Source of the DNA: Devosia elaeis
GTDB taxonomy: Bacteria; Pseudomonadota; Alphaproteobacteria; Rhizobiales; Devosiaceae
Direction of reading: 5' to 3'
Assembly: GCF_001650025.1 (NCBI RefSeq)
Contig: NZ_LVVY01000093.1
Coordinates: 1-35,525 of the forward strand
DNA: 35,525 bases
The notes under the pieces were generated by a model. It was not told the origin of the DNA, ran no database searches, and saw only the letters and a list, made by a program, of their open reading frames with translations. Below, piece after piece: positions 1-7,009 of this stretch. Position 1 is the first letter of the stretch; each line of letters opens with the position of its first letter. A program made the position numbers and the translations under genes.

Positions 1-1341
1 ATTGACGCTGAGGCTCACCCTGTTTGACGCGCAGCAGACGGCGGCCAGCTCAGCTTCCCACTCAATGCGCTCGTCGTATTTCTCGGGTTTGGCGCGTTCG
101 AGGTAATAGGCCTGCCGATGCAGGAACATCACCGCGTCGGCGTCCTGCTCGATATTTCCGCTGTCCCGGAGGTCGGAGAGCACCGGGCGCTTGTCGTCGC
201 GCTGCTCGACCTGGCGGGAGAGCTGGGAGAGCAACACCACCGCCAGATCATATTCCCGCGCCAGCGCCTTGAGGCCGTCCGTGATTTCGCCAATTTCATT
301 GTTGCGATTGCCGGCATATCGGGCTGATGGCTTCACCTTGCCCAGGTGATCGATAATGAGCAATCCGAGCGAGACGCCCCGGTCCTGGGCGTCCTCCAGC
401 ATGGTTTCGGTGCGGGCGCGGATTTCAGCGATGATCAGGCTGGAAGCGTCATCGAAAATGATCGGCAGCGCCGTATGGCGCTCAAGCGCACCTGCGATTG
501 CGTCTTTCTGGTCCTCGGTAAGCCGGCCGGCAATGATGTCTTGATAGGCAATATGATGGCCGGCGTCGTGCGCCAGGTCGGACAGCATACGGGCGGTCAG
601 CTTGGCATTGTCCATTTCCAGCGAAAACACGCCAACGCCCACGCCACTGGCGCCAGCGTGTCGGGCGATGGAGGTACCCAATGTCGTCTTGCCCATGGAG
701 GGCCGGGCGCCGATCAGGATCAAGTCGCGCCGCTGGAGACCGCCTGTGGCCCGGTCCAGGTCGATTAAGCCGCTGGTGATGCCGGTGAGCCCCTTCCGGC
801 CGCTGGCCTCGATGGAAGCCGTCAGGGCCTCCTGCGCGGCCTCGGCAAAGGTCTGTCGAGTATTGGTGCGGCCGCGGGTGCGAAGGTGGGATGCAATCTC
901 ATCGGCGCGTGCGACGATGGCGCGAGCCAGTTCGGCCGGATTCGTGGCGGGGTCGGATGCGGCAGCCGCAAGCGCTTCCGCTTCCGCCTTCAGACCCAGC
1001 CGCACCCACTGGCTGACCACGGCCTTGGCGCCGCCCTTTATGTTCCGGGCGTCAAACGGGGTGCTGCTCACCAGCCCGGAGAGGTAGCTGCCAAAAGGCG
1101 TGCCTGTCCGATCAGCAAAGCCCTGAACAAACTCTGGCGAGGCCAGCTTGAACACGGTCGGCATGGTGGTGGTGCCGTATTGCTCCTGGGCAGCGCAGGC
1201 TAGGCGATAGATTTCGGCATGGGCAGGCTCGATGAAATGTTCAGGAGTGAGGCGGGCCAGTGTCGGGCGGTGGTCGCCGCCCGACAGGATGGCGCCCAAA
1301 AGGTTCTGCTCGATTTCCGGAACAAAAGCAGGGTCAGTCAT
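1..1341 (-). CDS. DnaB-family replicative helicase of an integrated element (partial, runs off the left edge)
   Basis: The first 447 residues are visible. The frame is open to the window edge, so the C-terminus is missing. The protein is a RecA-fold hexameric helicase that would unwind DNA at a replication fork. The N-terminal DnaB-like helical domain (about 8-100) begins PEIEQNLLGAIL. The Walker A motif GARPSMGKT (211-219) is the classic DnaB form, and Walker B is LGLLIID (325-331). The segment LSQLSRQVEQRDDKRPVLSD, followed by DSGNIEQDADAVMFLHR, is typical of the DnaB C-terminal domain. The window ends just before the expected AKQR-type motif. The ATG at 1341 overlaps the preceding gene by 8 bases. 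As the last visible gene of a leftward phage-like cluster it is probably the element's own helicase, not the chromosomal dnaB. Family certain; role inferred. Confidence 0.9.
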   Translation of the reverse strand, partial: MTDPAFVPEIEQNLLGAILSGGDHRPTLARLTPEHFIEPAHAEIYRLACAAQEQYGTTTMPTVFKLASPEFVQGFADRTGTPFGSYLSGLVSSTPFDARNIKGGAKAVVSQWVRLGLKAEAEALAAAASDPATNPAELARAIVARADEIASHLRTRGRTNTRQTFAEAAQEALTASIEASGRKGLTGITSGLIDLDRATGGLQRRDLILIGARPSMGKTTLGTSIARHAGASGVGVGVFSLEMDNAKLTARMLSDLAHDAGHHIAYQDIIAGRLTEDQKDAIAGALERHTALPIIFDDASSLIIAEIRARTETMLEDAQDRGVSLGLLIIDHLGKVKPSARYAGNRNNEIGEITDGLKALAREYDLAVVLLSQLSRQVEQRDDKRPVLSDLRDSGNIEQDADAVMFLHRQAYYLERAKPEKYDERIEWEAELAAVCCASNRVSLSVN

Positions 1342-1774
1342 CGCGCAAACCCCGCATGAAATGACCACCGCCATGATGGAAGGCATGAATGATGCCCTCA
1401 AAGGACAAAGGCCAGTGATCGGCGGCAAACCGCCCGGCGGCAACGCAATATTTCCAGTGCACCGGGCCTGCATCATCGGCGTCGGCCGGCACGAAGCCAT
1501 TTTGCTGATCGATGAAGCCGCATAGGCCTTGGGCCATGGCGTGGCACATGATGGTGGCGATATCGTCGCCGTTACGCGCGACAGTCACGACACGCTCGCC
1601 ATCCCCACCGAACCGCTGGGCATGCTCTACCATGCGGATCGCTGCATCTGGCGGGAGGAATGCCCCCGCCAGTTCTTTCACATCGACCCAAGGGAAGTCG
1701 GGGCCGTCTTTGTGAGGAGGCTCAAAAAAGGAAACCTGCTTACCGTTGATCGTCGCTGTGCCGAGCTTGGTCAT
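1334..1774 (-). CDS. Hypothetical phage-type protein upstream of the helicase
   Basis: 146 residues, no recognised function. The ATG at 1774 is preferred over an upstream in-frame start at 1816 because AAGGTGG lies just before it and the codon overlaps the upstream stop as ATGA, the usual sign of translational coupling. The N-terminus (TINGKQVSFFEPPHKDG, then PWVDVKELAGAFL) vaguely resembles the opening of phage antirepressor or BRO-N-like proteins, but I cannot assign it. The C-terminal part is rich in His and Gly (HAFHHGGGHF). Its end overlaps the helicase gene by 8 bases, so the two are probably translated together. Function unknown; real gene likely from position, ribosome site and codon use. 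Confidence 0.7.
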   Translation of the reverse strand: MTKLGTATINGKQVSFFEPPHKDGPDFPWVDVKELAGAFLPPDAAIRMVEHAQRFGGDGERVVTVARNGDDIATIMCHAMAQGLCGFIDQQNGFVPADADDAGPVHWKYCVAAGRFAADHWPLSFEGIIHAFHHGGGHFMRGLRDD

Positions 1775-2109
1775 GCCGCCACCTTGTGAGGATAGCGGAC
1801 GCCGTTCGGGCGCCACTCGGCAAGGTTGCCGCCGTCGAGCGTGACGTGATCATGCAGGACATAACGGGCATGGGATCCGGCAAACGGGCCGGCATGGCTT
1901 TCATCGATGGTTTCGACCTTGAAACCGTCGCCACGGAGCAGCCAGATATAGTGGCTCCAGCGAGGCGCGGGATTGTCGATGGGGGTGCAGCCACGGGAAC
2001 CGGCCTCGACCAGTTCGAGCAAGGCCCAGGCCTCGCGGCCCAGAACATCGATATGGCGGTCGCCATCGGCGCCATGGATGGCGGCAGTGAATTTGAGCTT
2101 AGCCGACAT
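1771..2109 (-). CDS. Winged helix-turn-helix domain protein
   Basis: 112 residues from the ATG at 2109, which has GGAGG seven bases upstream. Upstream in-frame starts lack such a site. The core (HIDVLGREAWALLELVEAG, then a CTPIDNPAPRWSHYIWLLR stretch and ARYVLHDHVTL) matches small winged-helix proteins of alphaproteobacterial prophages and islands: an N-terminal helix, a recognition-helix region around PRWSHYIWLLR, and a beta wing. The pattern is common beside phage helicase and primase genes. It probably binds DNA, in control of the element or at its replication start; this is inferred from fold and place. It overlaps the next gene by four bases (ATGA) and the previous gene by 11. Confidence 0.7.
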   Translation of the reverse strand: MSAKLKFTAAIHGADGDRHIDVLGREAWALLELVEAGSRGCTPIDNPAPRWSHYIWLLRGDGFKVETIDESHAGPFAGSHARYVLHDHVTLDGGNLAEWRPNGVRYPHKVAA

Positions 2110-2335
2110 GATCGACCTCCGATCCAAGACCGGCGAGGCGGGCAAGCAAATTGCAGGTCGAAGCCGGGCGCCGGACACGATTGAAGATGATCCGGCCGCC
2201 AGGGGTGAGGCTGGTCGGGTCGGTGTTGTTGGGGGTGTTGGAGTTGGCCGGCTCCTGCCAATCGAGCAGCGGCAGGCCGAAGAACTCAGGCAAGCCGATA
2301 GCGTTGCCCGCCAAGGCGGGTTCGTGATATGTCAT
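2099..2335 (-). CDS. Small hypothetical protein
   Basis: 78 residues, not recognised. It starts at the ATG at 2335 with a modest AGGAATT ribosome site and ends 11 bases inside the next gene. It is rich in Pro, Asn and Thr in the middle (ANSNTPNNTDPTSLTPGG) and ends in a short basic/hydrophobic stretch, RVRRPASTCNLLARLAGL. No membrane segment or signal peptide is visible. The tight overlap with the winged-helix gene supports translation, but length and low complexity leave doubt. Confidence 0.5.
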   Translation of the reverse strand: MTYHEPALAGNAIGLPEFFGLPLLDWQEPANSNTPNNTDPTSLTPGGRIIFNRVRRPASTCNLLARLAGLGSEVDHVG

Positions 2336-2355
2336 GATTTGTGAATTCCTATTGA

Positions 2356-2393
2356 GGCCCTAGCGGTTCGCTCCCGCTGGGGCTTTTCCTTTT
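2356..2393 (+). terminator. Strong hairpin with U-tract, oriented rightward
   Basis: A 10-bp stem (2357-2366 with 2374-2383, one G-U pair, arms GCCCTAGCGG and CCGCTGGGGC) with a 7-base loop is followed on the + strand by TTTTCCTTTT. As a rho-independent terminator it would stop rightward transcripts. The genes around it run leftward, so for them it is only a hairpin between the AlpA-like gene and the next gene. It may block antisense transcription or act in the leftward mRNA. Confidence 0.55.
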
Positions 2394-2637
2394 AGGCGGC
2401 CTGGCTGGTGCTGGTGCGCTTGGACTGCTCGACGTACGCGATCAGGTCCTCAATCGTATAGCGGACCGTGCGACCGAACTTGCGGTAGGCCGGGCCATTG
2501 CCGCGAATGCGGGCGATGCGCAGGGTGTTTTCAGCACGGTTTAGGAACTTGGCCGCCTCGGCCGTGGACAGAAGGCGCTGTTCCTCAAGCGGGTGGCTGC
2601 TGACTGTCGCGGCAATCGCGTGAAGCGGAATGCTCAT
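2392..2637 (-). CDS. AlpA/MerR-like helix-turn-helix protein, probable excisionase or regulator
   Basis: 81 residues. The core RLLSTAEAAKFLNRAENTLR, then a GNGPAYRKFGRTVRYTIEDL stretch and AYVEQSKR, is the HTH_17 / AlpA-type fold: a helix-turn-helix (about 22-42), then a GPxYxKxGRxVRY wing (about 48-62). Such proteins are excisionases or regulators of the integrase in genomic islands. The ATG at 2637 has an AAAGGAGT ribosome site with good spacing. It lies about 970 bases downstream of the integrase stop, on the same strand. Function inferred from family and context. Confidence 0.85.
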   Translation of the reverse strand: MSIPLHAIAATVSSHPLEEQRLLSTAEAAKFLNRAENTLRIARIRGNGPAYRKFGRTVRYTIEDLIAYVEQSKRTSTSQAA

Positions 2638-2741
2638 GGATACTCCTTTCCATTCCCAGCGGGATCAGCTGGTTGATGACAAGGTGCGCCAGTTTTTTCG
2701 CAGTCTCTAGGGCGATTTAGTCAGACGATGATCAGGTCAAG

Positions 2742-3515
2742 TCAGCTCAATTCGTCAGTCGAAATCGCTGCTTTTGCCCGAGTAAGCTTTCCGTAAAGAC
2801 GCTTTTGTATACTGCTAATTCGTTCTGGGGTGGCTCTGGGCTCCAACTTCTGGGCCTCTGCTCCGCACTCGCGCCACCACCGATCCTCATGCCCATCGGC
2901 TCTGGATTTGATCGCGTCCAACGCGTTGGCGTCATCAATCGCGCCCGAACCGCGACGGCGGCCTCGGCCCCGTCTTTTGGCAGTAGTGTGGCTGGATGCA
3001 GTCCTGTCGGTCGGCGTACTCTCGCTAGACGCATAACCGGTATAGTCGCTGCTACGCGAAGAGGCATTGTCTTCGGAATCGAATCCTATGTGTTCATTTC
3101 CATTTGCTTCAGGGGCAGCGGTAACCAGTCTAAGAGCAGGACGCTTGGGGTCACCCGGAAAAAGACGCTGCACGTCGCGCGCGACGACATAGATTTCTCG
3201 GAAGCTGTCGCCTGTTCTGTTGTGCCATGTGAGAGAAAAATCGGCTTCGTAGCTACCTGAGCCAAGTGACCAGTCCAACCGTGTCATAGGCTCCATGGGT
3301 TCGCCGTTTTTGCTCGCGACCGACACAACCTGGCCGTTGGCCAACGCACTTAACAGCCTTTTCCATCCGAGGCTGGTGTCATCATCATCCAGGATTTGGA
3401 CCGCATGGGACATTACCGGGCTCCTCTCTGCCCAGCGAGAAACCTCGATCAAATCTCCGGTGGTTATCCATGCAATCGCCATGGTCAACGACCAATCAGG
3501 ATACTCATCATGCAT
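2742..3515 (-). CDS. Hypothetical island protein with Ser-rich and Arg-rich linker
   Basis: 257 residues from the ATG at 3515, chosen because GAGGTGA lies just upstream; an upstream in-frame start exists at 3602. Three parts are visible. The N-terminal region (about 1-140, opening DWSLTMAIAWITTGDLIEV) resembles a group of alphaproteobacterial hypothetical proteins that share an 'AIAWI' opening. A low-complexity linker follows (Ser/Thr-rich, then KRRGRGRRRGSG), which could bind nucleic acid. The C-terminus (about 210-257) is helical and basic (ISSIQKRLYGKLTRAKAAI). Base composition is less G/C-rich than in the chromosomal part, fitting transferred DNA. No function can be given. Confidence 0.7.
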   Translation of the reverse strand: MHDEYPDWSLTMAIAWITTGDLIEVSRWAERSPVMSHAVQILDDDDTSLGWKRLLSALANGQVVSVASKNGEPMEPMTRLDWSLGSGSYEADFSLTWHNRTGDSFREIYVVARDVQRLFPGDPKRPALRLVTAAPEANGNEHIGFDSEDNASSRSSDYTGYASSESTPTDRTASSHTTAKRRGRGRRRGSGAIDDANALDAIKSRADGHEDRWWRECGAEAQKLEPRATPERISSIQKRLYGKLTRAKAAISTDELS

Positions 3516-3605
3516 CGCGCTCACCTCACGACCACCAGATTGGAAGCGCAGAGAAACCGCTGGTGAGACGGCTTGTCGGCTGGCCGGCCTATCCCTGCGC
3601 AACTG

Positions 3606-4931
3606 TCAGCCCTTTCGAGCCTTGTCTATCGGCACTACGTTGTCGGCGTCAGGCGGGACGTGACCTGTCCGGGCGGCAATAGTGGCGCCGATTGTATTGG
3701 CGACCCGACGAAGGGGATCATTGTCATAATGGACATAGCGTTCCGTGGTGCGAACCTGTGTATGTCCAAGCAGCTTGCCAACGATTGGAAGTCCAAGGCC
3801 GCCTCCTACGCCCAGGCTGGCGAAGTTGTGGCGCAGGTCGTTGATGCGCAGGCCTTCAAGCCCGGCATGTTTGCTGATCGATGCCCAGGGCTTCTTGATA
3901 TCGGGGCGGGGCTTCTCGTCTTCGGTGCCCGCCGATTCCCCCGCAATGACGTAGACGCCAAGCCTGGTCAGCTTCGACAAGACCTCGATGGCGGGCGGGT
4001 TGAGCACGATGGGCTTGATCTGACCGGTGCGTCGCTTTGTCTTGTGATGGTCCAACAGCAGCAGGCCGGCATCAAGTTCGACCTGATCCCAACGGAGGTT
4101 GAGGATTTCGCGGAGCCGGGCGCCCGTGAACATCAGCAGACGAATGGCGCCGATGACGTGCTCGCTGTGGACGGTGACTTGCCGCTCCGGCGATGCTAGG
4201 TGTTTGCTGGTGCGCTTTTCGGGGTCGATATTCCATGGAATGCCCGTAGTCTCCGCGACGCGCAGGGCATCGCCCAGGCGCATCAGTTCCTCTGGCTTCA
4301 GGGGGCGGTTGCGAGCCGGTTCATCGTATTTCTCGATGTCGGCGGCCGGGTTCGTGCCCTTGGGCACCATCTTCACCGACTGGCGTGCCCCGAAGCTGTA
4401 CATAGACGAAATCACGGCCAGGATGCGGTTGGCCTGAAATGGTGTCCGCTTCCATGCCCTATGCAGCCTGGCGACTTCGGCATGATCGAGGTCGATGGCT
4501 TTCACCTTGCCCACGACAGGCAGGATGATACGGTCCAGCAGGTCCTTGTAGTGAACATAGGTGCTGTTTTCGCGCTTGTCGGCAACGTGGTCCTTGAGAA
4601 AAGCGTCTGCCAGGTCAGCGACCGTTGCAGCTTTCCGCTGAGCCGCCTTTGCTCCCATAGGGTCTTCGCCGCGGATGACGTCGGCGCGGAGCTGCGAGGC
4701 CATCTTGCGAGCCTGGTCGGGGGTGAGGTCAGAAGCCTTGCCGATGGTGACGCGCTTCTTGTCGACGCCCTTGCCGCCGGCGCCAGGCCGATACTCGAAA
4801 ATCCATGACTTCGCACCGGTCGGGAATACGCGCAGACCAAAGCCGGGTAGGGCGCTATCGAAGATGGTGTAGCGGCTGGCGCGCGTCTCCGCGCCGTCAA
4901 CAACTCGCTTCGTTATCCGCACTTCCGCCAC
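3606..4931 (-). CDS. Tyrosine recombinase (site-specific integrase)
   Basis: 441 residues from the GTG at 4931, which has AGGAG eight bases upstream; an in-frame ATG at 5003 would add 24 atypical residues. It integrates and excises the element. An arm-type DNA-binding domain (about 10-90, FGLRVFPTGAKSWIFEYRPG then RVTIG) is followed by a SAM-like core-binding domain (about 105-200) and the catalytic domain. Catalytic residues seen: Arg272 in TGARLRE, Lys297 in HHKTKRR, Arg367 in NDLRHNFAS, His390 in LLGHTQVRTT and nucleophile Tyr399 in ERYVHY. The HxxR histidine is Asn364 here. Its start is about 170 bases from the tRNA-like attachment site, the usual arrangement. Confidence 0.95.
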   Translation of the reverse strand: MAEVRITKRVVDGAETRASRYTIFDSALPGFGLRVFPTGAKSWIFEYRPGAGGKGVDKKRVTIGKASDLTPDQARKMASQLRADVIRGEDPMGAKAAQRKAATVADLADAFLKDHVADKRENSTYVHYKDLLDRIILPVVGKVKAIDLDHAEVARLHRAWKRTPFQANRILAVISSMYSFGARQSVKMVPKGTNPAADIEKYDEPARNRPLKPEELMRLGDALRVAETTGIPWNIDPEKRTSKHLASPERQVTVHSEHVIGAIRLLMFTGARLREILNLRWDQVELDAGLLLLDHHKTKRRTGQIKPIVLNPPAIEVLSKLTRLGVYVIAGESAGTEDEKPRPDIKKPWASISKHAGLEGLRINDLRHNFASLGVGGGLGLPIVGKLLGHTQVRTTERYVHYDNDPLRRVANTIGATIAARTGHVPPDADNVVPIDKARKG

Positions 4932-4958
4932 TGTTCGCTCCTGGCCAGAAACCCTCCT

Positions 4959-5007
4959 GGGTCGCCACCGGGTCGCCACCAGCGAGTAAACACCAGTAAA
5001 CAACCAG
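4959..5007. repeat. Direct repeats between integrase and attachment site (possible Int/Xis arm sites)
   Basis: An 11-base unit, GGGTCGCCACC, occurs twice in tandem (4959-4969, 4970-4980). A second pair follows: GTAAACACCA (4986-4995) and GTAAACAACCA (4996-5006). Short direct repeats at this place, between an integrase start and its core site, are typical of arm-type binding sites for integrase or excisionase. Binding is inferred only from position and repetition. Confidence 0.45.
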
Positions 5008-5053
5008 AAACGAACATAACGTGAAACCGACCTAGGAACAACGGTTTACAAAA

Positions 5054-5104
5054 CCACAATCAACAACGGAAAACATGGAAAAACAAAATTCCGTGTGATT
5101 GTGG
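5054..5104. repeat. Inverted repeat overlapping the attachment core
   Basis: CCACAATCA (5054-5062) is perfectly complemented by TGATTGTGG (5096-5104), with an inner pair ACGGAA (5066-5071) and TTCCGT (5089-5094). The right arm enters the tRNA anticodon loop. It could form a hairpin or be a pair of recombinase core sites. Confidence 0.5.
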
Positions 5105-5143
5105 ATCTAGAGGTCCCCCGTTCAATCCGGGGAGGCGGTACCA
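5101..5143 (+). other. 3' part of a tRNA-His(GUG) gene: attachment site at the island-chromosome junction
   Basis: The stretch folds as the 3' half of a tRNA. It shows anticodon GTG (5101-5103), purine 37 (G5104), 3' anticodon stem TCTAG (5106-5110), variable loop AGGTC (5111-5115), T arm CCCCG/TTCAATC/CGGGG (5116-5132, perfect stem), acceptor strand AGGCGGT (5133-5139), discriminator A (5140) and encoded CCA (5141-5143). No matching 5' half lies upstream: neither the complementary acceptor ACCGCCT nor a D arm is present. It is therefore a displaced fragment, as left when an element inserts into a tRNA gene. U72/A73 instead of C73 fits the unusual alphaproteobacterial tRNA-His. The intact gene is expected beyond the left edge. 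Confidence 0.75.
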
Positions 5144-5157
5144 TTCCTTCCTTCCCA

Positions 5158-6990
5158 TCATTGCGTCAGGCGCAACGCCGAAATGTTGCGGGCGATCTGT
5201 TCGAAGGCCTGGCGCAACTGGTCGCCGTTCTGCGCCAGGTAGTAATTGCTCACATTGCTGGCGCAGGAACTGAGCAGGCTGGCTGCGTTGCTGCCGGCGG
5301 TGATGGCGAAGCCGACGGTATAGACGGTGATCCCGGCTCGTTTCATGGCAGTGCAATAGGCCTGCGCCTGCGGGTAGGCATCGCCATTGGGCGCCCGGCA
5401 ATTGATCTGGTCATAATTGTTGCCGCTGCCGGACGTCGAATTGTTCGCCACCACGCCATTGCAGTGCACGGTGTTGAACTCGCCATCCGTCATGATGATG
5501 GCGGCCTTGAGGATTTCCCGGTCGTTATAGGGGCCGGGCTGGCTGTTAAAGGGCCAGATATAGCCGAATTGGGGGGACAGCATGTTCCAGGCCCAGAGCG
5601 TTCCGAGGCTGCCCGCAGTGGAGCCGGCTGCGCTAAGGCTGTTGACGGCATTGTGGAGCACCGTCTTGTCGGCGGTTAGCGGCACGATGGGGTTGGGTAG
5701 GCATGGATTGTTCGAGGCGGGATAATTGCGTCCGAACAATTCCGTTGTCGGCGGCAGGTCGGTAGGGCCGTTGATCGGCCGCTCGGTGACGCAAGTGCTA
5801 ACCGCAAAGGTGTTCCACGTGCCTGTCCGGCTGGCAAAATAATAATAGGTGCAGTTTCCGGAGGCATTCTGCCAGGTGCAGTGCAACTGTCCGGTATTGG
5901 GCGTGTAATTGCCCGCGCCATGGCTCGGCAGGCCGGCGAGCATCACCGTATTATTGGTGCGGCTGGCGACCTGATAGGTGATGTCGTTTACTCCGGTCAG
6001 CCCACCCACATGGGTGACGCGCAAATAGTCGTCCACCGCATAGCCGTGGTTGGGCGATGTGATTTCCACCTGGCAATTCGCATTGATGCAGCGCCGGATT
6101 TTGCCGCCTCGCTGGTAATTGCTCACGCTCGACGTGCTGACGCCGCGCAGTTGGAACGTGTTGTTGGTGCGGCCGGTAACCTGGAAAGCCCGGCCGTTTA
6201 TCTGCGTCATGCCCACCACTTCCCAGATATAGACCCAGTCATTGTTCTGGTAGCCATGGCCGTTGGAGGTGATGGTCACGCTTCCCGAGCGTGACGCGGA
6301 GCTGATGTTACGGATCGTATTTTCCGCCCAGCTGATATTGGTGATTCCCTTGGGCTGCCGGATGGGCCCTCGTATGGCGTCGGCATAGGGGCCGGCATTG
6401 ACTGCCTGCGAATAGGGGACGAGTGCGACCTTGGAATAGGTCGGCGTCTGCACGTCCTGCACGATGGTTTCGATAAGCCCGCTCACCGAGGCGCGCAGGT
6501 CGCGAATGTCCTGCCCGTCCATGGAGCCGGTGACGTCCAGCGCCACCGAGACTTCGAGATTGACCGTGCCGCGCATCGCTTCCGCGCTGAACGAGGCGCC
6601 CAACTCGTTCACCCCCACAAGGCTGACGAACATGGTCGGAGCAGAGAGATTGCCGCTCAGGAACAGCCTTCCGGTCGCGAGGTCGATCACCGGCGCATTG
6701 AGGCCGACGCTGACGCGCGGATCCCCGATGCGTTCCCGCACGATGTCCTCGGCCCGCACCCGGATCGATTCTGCACTTATATTGGCGTCGTTGATGTCCG
6801 GTTGCAGCGCCAGGGCGGCCGCGTCCAGGGCGGTTTGGGCGCGCGAGCGGGTCTGTTCCAGCGTCACGTAGTCGACCACCGCGCCGCCCAGGGCAACCAG
6901 GACGATGGCCATGACGCCGAACAGGACCGCGAAGACCCCGCTTTCATCCTTGCCGAAGCGGCCGGCCAGCCGCAGAAATCCATTCATCAT
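5158..6990 (-). CDS. TadG-like pilus/adhesion protein with VWA domain interrupted by FCCH-like repeats
   Basis: About 610 residues. The start is taken at ATG 6990; the adjacent ATG 6987 is equally possible. The N-terminal Tad-type segment (about 14-60) is a charged stretch KDESG, one membrane helix (VFAVLFGVMAIVLVALGGAV) and a YVTLEQTRSRAQTALDAAAL helix, typical of TadE/TadG pseudopilin-like proteins; the rest faces outward. A von Willebrand A domain has MIDAS residues in ALDVTGSM (151-157) and MTDGE (500-504). Between them lie two related repeats (about 236-283 and 306-353), each with NGHGY/NHGY and ending SRTNNT or GRTNNT, resembling FCCH-like domains of phage tail proteins. Many Cys occur. 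It lies 19 bases after the L,D-transpeptidase gene. Probably surface attachment or pilus assembly; inferred. Confidence 0.85.
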   Translation of the reverse strand: MMNGFLRLAGRFGKDESGVFAVLFGVMAIVLVALGGAVVDYVTLEQTRSRAQTALDAAALALQPDINDANISAESIRVRAEDIVRERIGDPRVSVGLNAPVIDLATGRLFLSGNLSAPTMFVSLVGVNELGASFSAEAMRGTVNLEVSVALDVTGSMDGQDIRDLRASVSGLIETIVQDVQTPTYSKVALVPYSQAVNAGPYADAIRGPIRQPKGITNISWAENTIRNISSASRSGSVTITSNGHGYQNNDWVYIWEVVGMTQINGRAFQVTGRTNNTFQLRGVSTSSVSNYQRGGKIRRCINANCQVEITSPNHGYAVDDYLRVTHVGGLTGVNDITYQVASRTNNTVMLAGLPSHGAGNYTPNTGQLHCTWQNASGNCTYYYFASRTGTWNTFAVSTCVTERPINGPTDLPPTTELFGRNYPASNNPCLPNPIVPLTADKTVLHNAVNSLSAAGSTAGSLGTLWAWNMLSPQFGYIWPFNSQPGPYNDREILKAAIIMTDGEFNTVHCNGVVANNSTSGSGNNYDQINCRAPNGDAYPQAQAYCTAMKRAGITVYTVGFAITAGSNAASLLSSCASNVSNYYLAQNGDQLRQAFEQIARNISALRLTQ

Positions 6991-7009
6991 CCGTTCCCGC
7001 CCCGCGCCG

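Noticed and set aside
1..40. A frameshift at the end of the visible DnaB-like protein
   Set aside because: The last residues before the edge look unusual, but the segment can be read as the normal stretch just before the AKQR-type motif. The window ends too soon to tell.
5020..5143. A complete tRNA gene at the island end
   Set aside because: No 5' acceptor strand complementary to AGGCGGT and no D arm lie upstream, so only the 3' half is present.
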